DNA of 64,000 nucleotides, taken from contig SAUG01000043.1 of assembly GCA_011316305.1 (NCBI GenBank), positions 1 to 64,000 of the forward strand, in the 5' to 3' direction. The notes under the pieces are model-generated. The model did no database searches. It had not been told where the DNA came from and saw nothing but the letters and a program-made list of their open reading frames with translations. This document shows, one piece after another, positions 46,923 through 58,468 of this stretch (its first letter is position 1; each line of letters begins with the position of its first letter). This stretch comes from Rusavskia elegans (Eukaryota > Ascomycota > Lecanoromycetes > Teloschistales > Teloschistaceae). A program made the translations under genes and the position numbers.

Positions 46923-48084
46923 TCAAAAGCGAAACCTTAGTGGCTGGGGCATTGCCACAGGAGATGCTGAATACAAGCTCGAAGATGCCTCCTGCTCTCG
47001 CGAGTGGTAACTGGGCGGACGCAAAGCAGGGTGTTGAGCCAGATCAGGCGTTTCTCCCTCGCATTGCCTCATCGACCGTTGCCAGTGTATCAAGTTTGGA
47101 TCCGCTCGCTGATGCTAGTCAACATCGTTCCCCAACATAAGACGAAGGAGTGTTCAAGACTTACCACGCTAGATCGCCATAATCCGTACGCTGGCGGAGG
47201 ATGCTGTATGGGTCTAATGCTCTCATCGTCGCTGCCAGTGTCATTCAGACCCAATTCCCCATCTCGGGCCAGAATGACTGGAATTGGTGTATCCGGCTGA
47301 GCGCATTCCTCCTCATCCCCTATAGTTGGAACTTGTTGAATTCGACGGTCCCCACGAACGCGAACATGGAGGGATAGCATGCTGAGGCGAATCAGGAAAT
47401 GGCAGAAGATCATGGCGAGGATCAAGATAAAGACGATAAAGACGACGTGGAACGTCTGGCCCTGGGCAGATTTTGAGATCGCAAGGGCCATATCTATGCG
47501 GTATGTCAGTCTCAGCTGTCATGGCTCGCACACTACGTACATATTGCGAGGAACAGCGCCAAGAGCGTGCCCGAGACCAGTGATCCGATGGCTTTGTACC
47601 TGATACGACGGTTTCTGGAAGACGCGAGGCAATGCCGCTTATTGCTCTGGTGTCGAGGAAAGGAAGGCCTTTCAGTCCGGGGGACAGCAGGATTTTGTGT
47701 ATGGCTGCCTCTCGCACTTTCGTATCTTGGGGAAGGAGCAAGAGTGGGGACTGGCCTAAAGCATGCTCCTCGATAATGCCACAGTTCTTCCCTAGGAGGC
47801 GACCCGGGGATACTGATGGGCGAAGAGATTGGGTCGATGAGCGACCGAGTCGATGCACGTGAACGTGGCACTCGGGCACCTTGTCTCAAATCAACAACTT
47901 CCCGAGCTCCCATCGGGTGGCCTCCGTGCGAAGACTTCAACGGGATAACAGGCGACCCATATCTTTCTCTCGTCAGGACAGAGTTACCGTGGAAGAAGGC
48001 TGAAAATCGTTGTTGCGCTCGCGAACAGATGTTCTGAGCTCTGGTCTGCAGCTGTTGGCTCTCGTGGAGTGGCGATGCAGGCAT
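46923..48084 (-). CDS. Unknown two-helix membrane protein
   Basis: Three exons: 48084-47541, 47493-47165 and 47108-46923, giving 352 aa with consistent phases. The N-terminal 150 residues are Arg/Ser/Pro-rich and probably cytosolic. Then come two close hydrophobic helices: AIGSLVSGTLLALFLAICTY, which spans the first intron, and FHVVFIVFILILAMIFCHFLI. The tail contains PPPAYGLWRSSV joined to RADPNLIHWQRS across the second intron, a motif I recall from uncharacterised membrane proteins of other filamentous ascomycetes; this supports the splicing. No enzyme motif. Function unknown. The first intron carries a GTACGT donor and a CATAG acceptor. Confidence 0.8.
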
Positions 48085-48866
48085 CTTGGGAGTAAGTAGT
48101 CGTCGCGATCACCTCTTCTCATTCGGAGAGGTCTGAATCATTGAAGGGTAAAATCCTCGAGGCCTTTGGTACGCAGGACCGCGCTACTATAAATCGAATT
48201 GTCGATGTTTGCTTATTGACAAGGATCAATCAGGAAGACGCGTCTGCAACGAATGTTGACGTGACGACGAGTGTCAGTAGTAATGATCAGTATAATAGAC
48301 CATGAGAGCTTGAAGCATATGGTCTATCTGATTGGCCGATGAGAGCTGTTCACCTTATCGAAACCCATAGCACTGAAAGCTTTGGAAAGGAGTCTTACAC
48401 AGCTATGGCTTCATGTGCCTCCGACGGTCTAGAACGGACGAATGGGCAGATGCAACGAAAGGGAACACCGCGAACGAATGGGTAACAGCCATAATGACGC
48501 TTAGAAACAGAAATTGTAACGGATGTGCATGGGACTCTTCGATGAGACTCACCGAGCACCAGTGACTGCTCTCCACTGCCAGCGGAAGTCTAGCTATGTA
48601 GGATTTCAGGTACAACCACATCAGATTTCCGTCAGTCGGCAGGACAGGACAGTGACACTGATGAGAATTCCCGTGTCGATCACAGGGATGTCTGAAACGT
48701 GGAGCATGTTTGGGTTCTTCTTTGGGCCTAGCACAAGTCAAGACCGTCGCCGCTCAGCCAACCGTCACGCTCACCAGAAGTCCATAAAACACCATCTGCT
48801 TCACAGCTGCACTTGCTTCGTGAGCTCGCAATCTTGTCCCAGGTAGTATGGAAGATCGTAGTACGA
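48085..48866. other. Intergenic, no gene seen
   Basis: 782 bp between two minus-strand genes. It should contain the promoter of the membrane protein and the 3' end of the WD40 gene. Small open frames only. Confidence 0.55.
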
Positions 48867-50197
48867 TCAAGTTCCCAATTCGCCCAAAATCAAGTTTCGA
48901 TCTGACGAGCCAGATACAACTAGAGGCAACGTTAGCAATGAGCTCGACCAACTTGAATCCTTCCACCTACTAATGGGCTCGTCGCCAGGCGCAAAGCGCA
49001 CATCGTTGACCGTTCCCCGGTGTCCAGGTAACTTGTACAAGAGTTTCGCACTTGAAGCATCCCATACCACCGCAGTACCGTCACCGCTACCCGCAGCTAT
49101 CCTGTCGCCTTTGCTATTCCAGCTAGCCCGTACCAGATTCTTCTCCAACCCAGGAGGGGCACCAACGTATGATCTTATCTGCCGGTCAACGGGCGCGAAA
49201 GGCCTGATATCCCAAGTGCGTGCTGTCCCATCGTGCGAGTATGATAGAAGTGCCTGCGCGTCAGGAGACGGCTGTAGCGACGTGACTGTATCCGTATGTC
49301 CAGAGAGAGTATATATAACATTCTGTTTCCTCATATCCCAGACCCTGATATCGTTGTCGATGCCTCCGGAGTAAAGCTCGTTGCCCGCTTCAGCAAGCGC
49401 AACCGAAGTGACGGGAAAGCCAGTATCCATGTCATCTATCGAGCGTTTTTGTCTCGGGTCCCAGATGCAGATGTACCCATCGTCTGATCCGCTGACCAGA
49501 ATCTCCTCCCCACGCTTGCTCACGTCCAGACAGTTGATCACCTCTTCGTGTCCTTCGTGCCTTCTTATTCGCAAGCCAGACTCTAAATCCCAGCTTGCCA
49601 CAGTTGCGTCCGCCGAAGCAGAGAAAAGAACTCTTGAATCGCGTGACCATTGTAAATCTAGGATCGCGCCTTTGTGGCCGGTGAGGACACCAAAATTGTC
49701 GCATTGGCCGTAGGTTCTCCATAACACTACATTCGCTTCAGTCAGACGCACTGACATCAGGCCAAATAGAAGCAGTGTCAGTACTTATGGATCGGTCCAT
49801 TGAACCACTGGCGATCAGATGCCCGGTCGTATCGAATCTTGTTGCGAAGACCTCCCCAGTGTGTCCTACAGCTTCGTCAGCATGCGTAAATCGCGGAACA
49901 TAGGACGTATCCCACCAGTCAACTCCATAATGGGGGATTGAAGACCACTAGTGCGTGGCACCTAGGTTCTCCTCCATCAGCCTGTCTTCTTGTGGAAATT
50001 CCTTCAGCACATGTTTACAGCTTTGGTAAGACAGTTCTTGGGAAACTTACGGCGTGTATGAGCGCGCCTCCAGAGGCGTTGCCGTTGGTGACCGCCAGTG
50101 CCCGTCCATCTGAGAGGTCGATATTCGATTTCTGCCGCTTGACCACCAATTGAGACGATCCAAAGGCATTAGACGCAGGGCGCTTCTCTGCTGCCAT
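48867..50197 (-). CDS. U5 snRNP 40-kDa WD40 protein
   Basis: Five exons: 50197-50051, 49961-49916, 49865-49785, 49726-48971 and 48919-48867, giving 360 aa. The N-terminus is MAAEKRPASNAFGSSQLVVK; then VPRTSGLQSPIMELTGHTGE and GSMDRSIMLWRTYGQCDNFG start a seven-bladed WD40 propeller (GHKGAILDLQWSRDSRVLFS, SGSDDGYICIWDP, GHTDTVTSLQPSPD, GHRGTVNDVRFAPGDEPI), ending VSGSSDRNLILGELGT. This is the SNRNP40/Prp8-binding protein family (Spf38/Cwf17), a spliceosome component. The last intron (48970-48920, 51 nt, GTAGGT donor, GCTAAC branch) is a multiple of three without a stop, so unspliced RNA would add 17 residues. Divergent from BET3. Confidence 0.92.
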
Positions 50198-50518
50198 TAT
50201 GATCGCATCAACAGCAACGATCCGCCGGAGATGATTCTTCAAGCAAGTACAGAAGCGTGAACATTCATGTGATAACCTGATGGTGGACTTGTTCGCGAAG
50301 CACAATCCTTTGGGAAAATCATTTTCGACGCCAAGACAAGCGTTTAAGGTAATCGCGTAGCCGCGGTGGAGGCCGTTATGCGTAAGGTAATTGATGATGC
50401 GCCTTGTCAATGATACCACACCTCCGTCGTAAGTGGGAATCGACGAATTACCATAGGAGATGCAACGTCAAAGTTTGCGATATGATGAGTAGACGGAGAA
50501 TTGAGTGTACACCCTGAC
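50198..50518. promoter_or_regulatory. Divergent promoter of the U5-40K gene and BET3
   Basis: 321 bp between the two start codons. No specific motif that I can support. Confidence 0.5.
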
Positions 50519-51498
50519 ATGGCGTCCAATAAGGCTACAAGAGACGGCGAGAAGTGGGTGTTGGTCCCATCATTGTAGATGTTTTCGCTGACTAGGCCCA
50601 AGGATCTGGAAGTGAGTACACTAACCTGGGTTCCAGCGATGCCTTCAGTCGTTCTCCGCCGAAGATGGGATAGGATTATTCTGACACCGAATAGGACTAA
50701 TGTTGACAAAGTGAACGCCGAATTGGTCACTTTGACGTATGGAACGATGGTAGCCCAGCTATGCTCGGACTTCAATCATAAATACGGAGAGGTCAATCAA
50801 CAGCTGGACAAAATGGGTTACAACATCGGTATGCGTTTGATCGAGGACTTCTTCGCCAAATCTGGGGTTCAGCGGTGTGGCAATCTCAGAGAGACAGCAG
50901 AGACGATATCGAAGGTATGTTGCAGCTCATATGCTGTTCTCTGGGCGGTTAGGAACTATCCGTATTGCTCGATACTGAAACCAGAATAGATAGGATTCAA
51001 GATGTTCCTCAACATCACCCCTACGGTGTCCAATTGGTCGGCAGACAACAAGTCATTCTCGCTAATCTTTGATGAGAATCCGCTCGCAGACTTTGTAGAG
51101 CTACCGAATGATGGTCGAGCACAGGACGAGCTTTGGTTCTCAAATATCTTTTGTGGCATTCTTCGAGGTGCTTTGGAAATGGTAAGCTTCTAACTCCCAT
51201 GCGACCCGAGTGTTACCTTTCATCCGTTCCAAATGTTCTCTGGCTCCCCGATGATTTTTCGGGCTCGCAATGCTATGGTTCTTCTTTCACCAGAGTAGGC
51301 TGGTAGCTCGTTCTGAACTACACAGTCTCAGCCAAGCAACCGACTCTTCGGACTTTCTCCACTAACTTGGCGTAAAAGGTACAAATGCAAGTGGAAGCAC
51401 ACTATGTCAGCGATGTTCTTCGGGGAGACGACACTACTGAGATGAGGATTACTCTGTTGAGGTACATGGAGGACGAGATGCCGCCAGATGATGAGTAG
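50519..51498 (+). CDS. BET3: TRAPP complex subunit BET3 (TRAPPC3)
   Basis: Four exons: 50519-50553, 50695-50914, 50990-51181 and 51379-51498, giving 188 aa. The assembled protein starts [20 protein letters not shown] and continues [60 protein letters not shown] and [20 protein letters not shown], ending MPPDDE. BET3 is the core TRAPP subunit for ER-to-Golgi vesicle tethering and Ypt1 exchange. In the family a Cys in the first helix region is palmitoylated and lies in a hydrophobic tunnel. The first intron donor (GTGGGT) was chosen because it restores the family N-terminus; a longer open frame from 50579 would give an unrelated start. The last intron is unusually long (197 nt). Confidence 0.9.
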
Positions 51499-53034
51499 AG
51501 CACATTTGAGTCCCGCTCGTTGTCCATCAATACCAGTTCTTGTACCACCGATCCTTCAGCCTAATGAGGAAACACGGCACTACGAGGCTCAATGTGCTAC
51601 TCTTTCCCAGCTCCAAACGTTTCGCCAAGCGTTTTTGTCCGGATCGGTCGTCCAGAACCATCGGCGATTGCATGTCATGCTGTGGGAAACTGATACAGGC
51701 CGGGACGGTTGAGCTGGTTCTGCTATACGTGAACAGCAAGGGCCTCAGTTCCCAGCCTCATCTGCTTTGGATGGGTACTACTCGCTCGGAGCGTTCGAGC
51801 AGATCGAATGCCACCACTGTGAGGTGGCACATAATAATCACTGTGCTACGACGGTTTAGTGGGGAGTCGTCGACCCCACCAGTCGTGATCAGAAATCCGC
51901 GGCTACCACTTTTCAGCTCATGGTGCGGGCTTTGGATTTGGCTTTAGCAAGTAAGACTTGATTGAACGAGAACAGATCACCTCACCGACGTTCGGCCATT
52001 GCGGTAAGGTTTTGCTCAGAGAGGTGGCGAGCAGGATGGAAGCCTGGCTAAGCCGCAAATTTGATGGCCTGTGCCCTTGGTGTAGATGTCGCTGAAACTC
52101 CCTCACGCGCTGCGAGTGCCCTTATATGTCAAAGCCCCTACTCGTGGGAGTATAGACCGTTGTGAATCATTATTAACCCCTCATGGTGGTGCTCAATCGG
52201 TTTCATCCCTTCTCAGAGCCCATCCAAGCCCTTCAATAACAACCCCACGTGACCCAGACCAAGGGTCGAGGACCGAAAATCCCTTCACCGCCAACAACAC
52301 TTACCTACCTTACACGTCAAGCAACCTCGTCGCCTTCACGCTGAGAGGACCACTGTTTCTTATTCCCCCAACTTTGACACTCGATCCAAGCCAACCTCCG
52401 AGTCTTCGACTGCCAGGCACCAGCTGTCAGATTTAGTACTTTAGGTTCTGAAGCTGCGTGCTCAGAAGTACGCGGGCCGCTACGCCCGAACGCAAAATTG
52501 GCGCCCCAGATTCTAGTCCAGAACTCTCCGCATCCGCCATATTTCCTCTTCCCTGCCACTCCCCGAGCAACCTAATTGCGACAATACCACCCAGCTGTCG
52601 GTGTACCCGGTCATCCTCGAGCTTGAGCTTCATATTTCCTGCGGGACCTGTACAGATACTTGGCAGCGATCCTGGTACAGCCACTGCCCGTCTTCTCCGC
52701 CTGGCGCACTTAGCTCGTCCGGTCGCAGACGAAGCGAAAGGATCTCCTGAGGTGCATACCCACTCTCCACTGATACTGTTCCGCTTTCATTTCCTACCAA
52801 CAACCGTCGGTCTCGAGCATACTGCGACGCTGTCAAGCTCGCCGCCCTTCGTTTCGCTGATATCGGCCACGCCCCTCTTGTGTGCTTTCTGGCTGGGGGC
52901 AATCTTGTGGAACAGGCACATGGTTTTCCGCTCATCACCTCATATCTCGCACCGATAACGTCCACCATTCTCACTTTCCTCTGCCATTGATTCCCACTGG
53001 AGCCAGACACTGCAGCCGTCGATCAAAGTCCGCG
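51499..53034. other. Intergenic, SomA upstream region
   Basis: About 1.5 kb. The last 700 bp are rich in C and T and may be a long 5' leader, which is usual for such regulators; an open frame at 52458-52958 is Ser/Pro-rich without family match and is probably a by-product of that composition. No RNA gene seen. Confidence 0.5.
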
Positions 53035-55589
53035 ATGACCCAAATGAACATGGCTGCTGTCAACGGGGCCGGTGGGGGGATGCCAATGATGAATAACGGT
53101 GCCAACGGCGCAACACCTCGACTGGGAAACGAAGAAGAGGAACCCGACTACGAGGCACGCCTGAACACTTATATATATGATTATTTTGTCAAGAATCAGA
53201 GATACGATTGTGCCAAGGCCATGCTCAAAGGCGACATGCCACTAAGGACCGTGCCGAAACGTCGCGATGGCGATGTTAACGGCGCCGGTAACATGCATAC
53301 AGATAGCAAGGATGACTTGGAGTCCAAGATACCCGACGATCTTCCTCTAGCAGGTGTACCGACCGATCCGCAGGGTGCATCGTTTCTTTTAGAATGGTTC
53401 GGTCTATTCTGGGATGTCTTCTTCGCCCACCAAAGGAAGGCTCCACCCGCAAGTGCTCAAGCTATGCAATATGTTGCCCGGACACAGGTACGTGAAAACC
53501 ATGCATAGCACTATCAAGCGCTCATCGCTTTTCACACAGCATGAGTCACGTATGCGCCAGGAGCAGCAACAAAACATGCTTCGAGTACCAGGCATGATGC
53601 CGGCTGGAATGAACGGGATGAATGGCATGAACGAATATCACAACATGCTATTCCGTCAACAGAATGGTATGCCTGTCAACAGCGGTGACTTGCGACACAA
53701 AGCTTTGCAGAACCAGAACAGGAACTTTGCCCAGTATGCCATCAGTCTTCATCTTACTTCGTCACCCTTGGCTGATCACTTCTCCAGAAATCCACAAATG
53801 ATGGCAATGCAGAAGCAACAGATGATGCAGCAACAGATGCGCCGAGATCCCTCGGAAATGGAAATGAACGGACAAAGGCCGCGGACGCCATCTTCAGGAG
53901 ACAATGCACCTTCACCGTCCAAGCGACCCCGGATTGAGGGTCATCCAGGCATGATGATGCAGAATGGACGACCTCAGCAAATGCTCGACCAGGCCAACAA
54001 CTCTCCGAATGCTCTTATGATGCAAGGCGGTGCTCCCAATATGACCGAGGCACAACTCATGGCTTTCAACCAGCAACCATTTCAGGTACAGCAGAAATCC
54101 CTCGATGTGTTTAATCAGAACCTAAAAAACAGCCAGCAGCGTCAGAACATGTCGAAGCCCGGTATGCCCGGCCAAGGATCGCCGATGATGCAACCCAGCA
54201 TGGACATGAGTGCGGTCAACCCGGCAGAATTCTATGGGCCACCGAACATGCGTATGGCGGCGGGTATGCCCAACGGCAACGGTGCTGCTAATGGCAACCA
54301 CGCGCTTCAAGATTATCAGATGCAATTGATGCTTTTGGAACAGCAGAACAAGAAGCGACTTCTCATGGCTCGCCAAGAGCAGGAGATACCACGAGAAGGT
54401 CAGCCTGGCATGCCCGGTAATTTTGTCGGTCCCCCAGGCATGTCGCCCTCGGGTAGTAGATCGGGTCCCTCCCCAGGCCCGAACGATCAAGTCAAGAGAG
54501 GCACCCCGAAGTTAGCCCAGGCCGGCTTGCCAGGTTCGCCGATGCCCGACGGTAGTATGGGACCGAATCGAGGCTCGCCCGCAAATTCCATGTCAATGGG
54601 TAACGGCATGCAAAGCGACATGTTCCCGATGAAGAACATGAACGATGGTATGGCGGTGATGGGTCCGAATGGGGGCATGATGCGCCAAGCACCGAGTTCG
54701 CATCCAAACTTCAACAACGCACAGTTCACCCCTCAACAAATGGCTGAGATACAACGAAGAGGGGGTATGCCGAACGGTAATTGGCAGCAAGGGCCGCAAG
54801 GTCAAGCGCCGATGATGCAGCAGCAACCTCCTCCGCAAGCTCAGCAGTCATCGCAGATGGGGACCCCACAACAACGTGGTAACATGCCACCACCGTCAGG
54901 AGTACCGGCCGGAGCTGCAGTCAACGGCCGTCCTGGATCTCCTGCTCAACCAGCGGCGCCTCCGACACCTTCGCAAGGCAGCAAAGCCAACCCCAAGGCG
55001 AAGAAGGATGCCAAGGATCGCAAGGTAAGCAAATTCTGTCTGGCTCCGGGATCTTTGGACTGATATGGCGTAGAAGCCGACCAAGAAGAACTCGACCGCT
55101 GGTGCTGTCACCGCTGCCACTCCATCATCGGAGGCAGAGAACCCACCGCCGACACCGACGCCCTCGACACCTATAATATCTGTCCATCCAGACTCCTTCA
55201 ATGGTCAAAAGGGCGAAGCTCAGAACCAGACGGTAGTTCCTCAAGTCCAACCACCAGCCGTGCCGGCTGTGGAACAACCTCAACCGGAAGGGAATGGTAT
55301 GGATGTGTACGGGATGGATGGCGGCGATGTAAGTTCAGTCCTTTGCGCTCGTCGTGCCATACGGTCGACATTGGAAGGATACCCGAGCCTTTGTTGGACC
55401 ATGCATATGGAAGCAAAGACTAATCGGAAGCGACAGATACCCGGCGCCTTCGATATGACGTTTGGGGACTTCAACAGCAACCAACATCTTGAGCAGTTCG
55501 ATTTCGACTCTTTCCTGCAAGATGCCAATATCATGGACCCGGACCAATTTTCCTTCGAGAATGGCGCGGAAGCCATTGGGGGCAATTGA
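53035..55589 (+). CDS. SomA/Flo8-type LUFS-domain transcriptional regulator
   Basis: Five exons: 53035-53487, 53540-53733, 53788-55024, 55074-55328 and 55437-55589, giving 763 aa. The LUFS/LisH domain lies at about residues 40-145: EARLNTYIYDYFVKNQRYDC, AKAMLKGD and FLLEWFGLFWDVFFAHQRK. A very Met/Gln/Asn/Pro-rich middle follows (HESRMRQEQQQNMLR, MAMQKQQMMQQQMRRDPS, PSPSKRPRIEGH), then a Lys-rich cluster and a conserved acidic/aromatic end (FDMTFGDFNSNQHLEQFDFD, SFLQDANIMDPDQFSFENG). The family (Flo8, SomA, Som1) acts downstream of cAMP/PKA in adhesion, conidiation and virulence. The second intron (53734-53787, 54 nt) is in frame without stops, so retention would add 18 residues. Confidence 0.88.
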
Positions 55590-56239
55590 TCGAGACAGGC
55601 TCGTGCATGGTTGGTTCTACTCGAGTGCTGATGACAGGCGGCCCGTCATCTGCCTGTAATGTTTACATGCTCTTCCTCCATATCGCGGGCACGGTATACG
55701 GGTGATAGGTAGCCCGATGCTCTGGCGGCGTTGATATTTGAGCAGGATGGTTCATACCTCTTTGCGAGTTGGTACATTGGTCTTCTTCAGGTAATTGGTT
55801 CTATCCGCAAAAAGGAGCTTCTTGGAGTACGAGTGGGGGCATGGATTCGTTTACGATATTGCGAGGTTTGGATTCAAAGGCCAAAGGGGAAGTTGGATTG
55901 GTGGTCGTCCGTTCCCAGCTTGTCATTACGAGACTCTGTATAGCTACCGTCCGACCTTCGTCACGCAAGGGCGCCGTCATGATGAATCCAACTCTGACTA
56001 TATGAAAATTGCAGAATTGGTTTGTGAGGCTGCGTCAGCACCTCATTGCGGTATGGTGCATGGTTGTTGGCGTATCCGTATGGACTTTTGTAACATTTTG
56101 GATCTGCATCCCAATCCAATCACCTGCAGCTCTCTTGCAGCGCGTCCCTTCGTTTCCTCACCCCACCACTGTCGTTACCGAAATCGAAGCCTTGTCACGC
56201 CCGTTGTCAAGCTTCTCTCACACTCCTTCTCAGAGACCA
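55590..56239. other. Intergenic, no gene seen
   Basis: 650 bp between SomA and the dsRNA-binding-like gene, both on +. The reading frame of the next gene stays open back to about 56009 with an ATG at 56060, which would add a hydrophobic stretch, but pyrimidine-rich leader-like sequence just before 56240 speaks for the later start. Confidence 0.5.
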
Positions 56240-57766
56240 ATGGCATTCACTATGGAGCGTGACCTCGCCGCCAAAAACTCCCATGACAGCTTCCACTCCA
56301 CTTGCTCGCAGCCGGAAGCACCAACGACCAATCCCGCTTCGAATCAGGTGATTACAGACCTCCACACTGCAGCTCTACAAGCAGCAGGGTTACCCGTCTA
56401 CGACATCGAGACTTTCCTCAATGATCCTCGAAACCAAGCAAGCCCCGAAGCCAAGTCACAACCCCAGAAAAAGCAGAGGACGAACCCAGGCAACTTCTCG
56501 ACATCGTCATCGTCGGCCCCCGAACAGATCGGGTCTCCAAAGACGACGCACAATGTACCGCAACTGCATCATCTATGTCAAGAGCGGGGTCTGGTCGCCG
56601 AGTACGAGATCGATGGCGATCAAATTGCCGGCTTCGGCGGGACAGTGACGGTTGGAGGCGAGACTATCATGAGTGATCAACGCTGGGGGAACAAGAAAGA
56701 GGCGAAGGAGGGCCTGGCGGAGCTGGCGGTACCCGTGATGAGGGAGATGAGACCAATCCAGAAGGACAAAGCAGTGCTATTGACACCGAAGGACAAGCGT
56801 GAGCCCGAGAAGAACTGGGTAGGCATGTTGCTGGGTGAGTCTATTCCGTATCCACTATTTTGTACATTTGCAAATATTCTCCGCTACAACTTTCACTCCC
56901 GACCCCTTTCCTCGACTGCCAGATTTCCCCATTCACTTCCCCAATAACCAACTTTGCCAGAATACCACAACGCAATCGACCCCAAGCACATCACCCCAGG
57001 CTCAATCTATACCGTATACGCCCTGGGCCTCTCCTTCGCCTGCACCTGCACTATTCCCTCCATCAACAACGGTTCTTCCACCCCGTTGGTCTTCGGCTCC
57101 CCCACCGACCCCTTCTCCAACAAAAAAGCAGCCCGCAACAACGCCGCCAAAGCCGCCGTCCAGCACCTCATCTCACACGGCGAACTCAACCCAGACGGCA
57201 GCTGCAAAGCCAAGAAGAAGGTCAAGTTCAGTGCCGGCCCAACAGTCAAGGTGGAGGCGAAGGGGATTGAGGTGAAGAAGGATGCGAGCTATGCCAATCG
57301 GGTGAGTTCCCATTTTATTCCATTTTGACACTTTTCTTCTTGAGTTCTACCTCCATGATTTGGATTAACAAATCTCAATTTCAATTCCTGACCATTCCTA
57401 TATCCCACCCCACCACTAAACCCAACTCTCTTCTTCTTCTTCTTCTTCTTCTTCATCCTCGTCTTCATCCACCTGCACAAGCTAACCTCCACAATCCAGG
57501 TCAATGACCTCGCCCCGCTCCTCTCCTTCACCACCCCCATCTACCGCTTCACCCCCACCTCCGCCGCCGCACCAAACATGTTCTCCGGCGCAGCCTATTT
57601 CACAGGCGATGCGCTCCATCATCCGAGCTTGAAGGATGGGGTCGGCGAAGTGAGGAATGTGTATGGGAAGAAGAATGCCAAGGAGGAGTGTGCGAGGGGG
57701 GTGTGGGAGGTGTTGAAGGGCGTGGCGAGGGAGAGGGGGGTGGAGTTTGAGGAGGCGGAGGTTTAG
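56240..57766 (+). CDS. Double-stranded RNA-binding-like protein
   Basis: Three exons: 56240-56834, 56961-57301 and 57500-57766, giving 400 aa. Exon 1 has an acidic/Ser N-terminus and a dsRBM-like unit (VPQLHHLCQERGLVAEYEID, GFGGTVTVGGETIMSDQRWG, NKKEAKEGLAELAVPVM). Exons 2-3 contain a second one (YHNAIDPKHITPGSIYTVYA, FGSPTDPFSNKKAARNNAAK) and a partly similar C-terminal piece ending GKKNAKEECARGVWEVLKGV. The KKEAK/KKAAR plus Ala-rich helix pattern is that of dsRNA-binding motifs. No RNase III catalytic motif is present. The second intron (198 nt) holds a CTT microsatellite. Composition flips from C-rich to G-rich at about 57600. The start is uncertain (ATG 56240 or 56252). Confidence 0.75.
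57429..57453. repeat. CTT microsatellite in an intron
   Basis: About eight CTT units within the pyrimidine tract of the second intron of the dsRNA-binding-like gene. It adds to the polypyrimidine tract and may vary in length. Confidence 0.85.
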
Positions 57767-58360
57767 GGGAAGGGGTGAGGGGATAGGGAAGGGGAGCGGA
57801 GGGGGAGGGGGGAGGGGGAAGTGAAGGGGAGGGGAAGCGAAGGTTTGCGATGTCTATTCGTATCCGACTAACTTGACGACCTGGGTTGGTGTTAGTCGAC
57901 GATGATGCTCCTGTCTTGCTCGGATATGGCTTGGACGTCACTAGTGGTAAATTGTCGGCATGAATTCAGTGGCAGGGATGGACGGGAAATCACTTCACGA
58001 AAATCATAGAGTTATGAATTAACGAAAGCATGATTATGATAACGACCAGCTTTTAGCTCTTATGTCTCTTTCGTCATACTTCGGTGGTTAATCAGACATA
58101 GGACTAACTCCCATCCGCTTACTTCCCTCCACAGTTCATTAAGGTACACGAACACTAATTGATTGACCGTAATATAGACGACTCGCACAAATGGAACTCC
58201 TTTCCATACGAAGAGGGTATACCAGCCGCAGAACCCCCAACTCCCTGCTCTTAAATAGCTGCAAAGTGATGCCGTTAACGACGTGAAGGTGTTGATTCGA
58301 TGGATCGAGCGCTGCAATGCGCTTGAACGAGACACTCATGGAGTGGGCCCCATACGAGAT
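57767..58360. other. Convergent intergenic region with purine tract
   Basis: The first 80 bp after the stop (57768-57847) are almost pure purine on the + strand with many GGGG runs (G-quadruplex potential). The remainder is AT-richer, with no gene seen. The arrestin gene may extend into its right end (see that entry). Confidence 0.6.
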
Positions 58361-58468
58361 TCAGGCTTGCATCATGGCGAGCTGGTTGCGGCTCGCCCAA
58401 GTTCGTGACTTGAGATGGTAAAAGCTGTCAGTCCCAAGTTGCTTGCTTGCTTGAGGGAGAGAAGAATG

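Noticed and set aside
50579..50694. Alternative N-terminus for BET3 ([12 protein letters not shown]...)
   Set aside because: It reads through what looks like an intron (GTGGGT donor, CTGAC branch, TAG acceptor); splicing restores the family-type start at 50519.
52458..52958. 166-aa open frame upstream of the SomA-type gene
   Set aside because: Ser/Pro/Leu-rich low complexity from a pyrimidine-rich region; the opposite strand is also open. More likely leader sequence.
56009..56239. Hydrophobic N-terminal extension of the dsRNA-binding-like protein
   Set aside because: The extension opens without ATG at 56009 (first ATG 56060) and would put a membrane segment on an RNA-binding protein; the later ATG is preferred.
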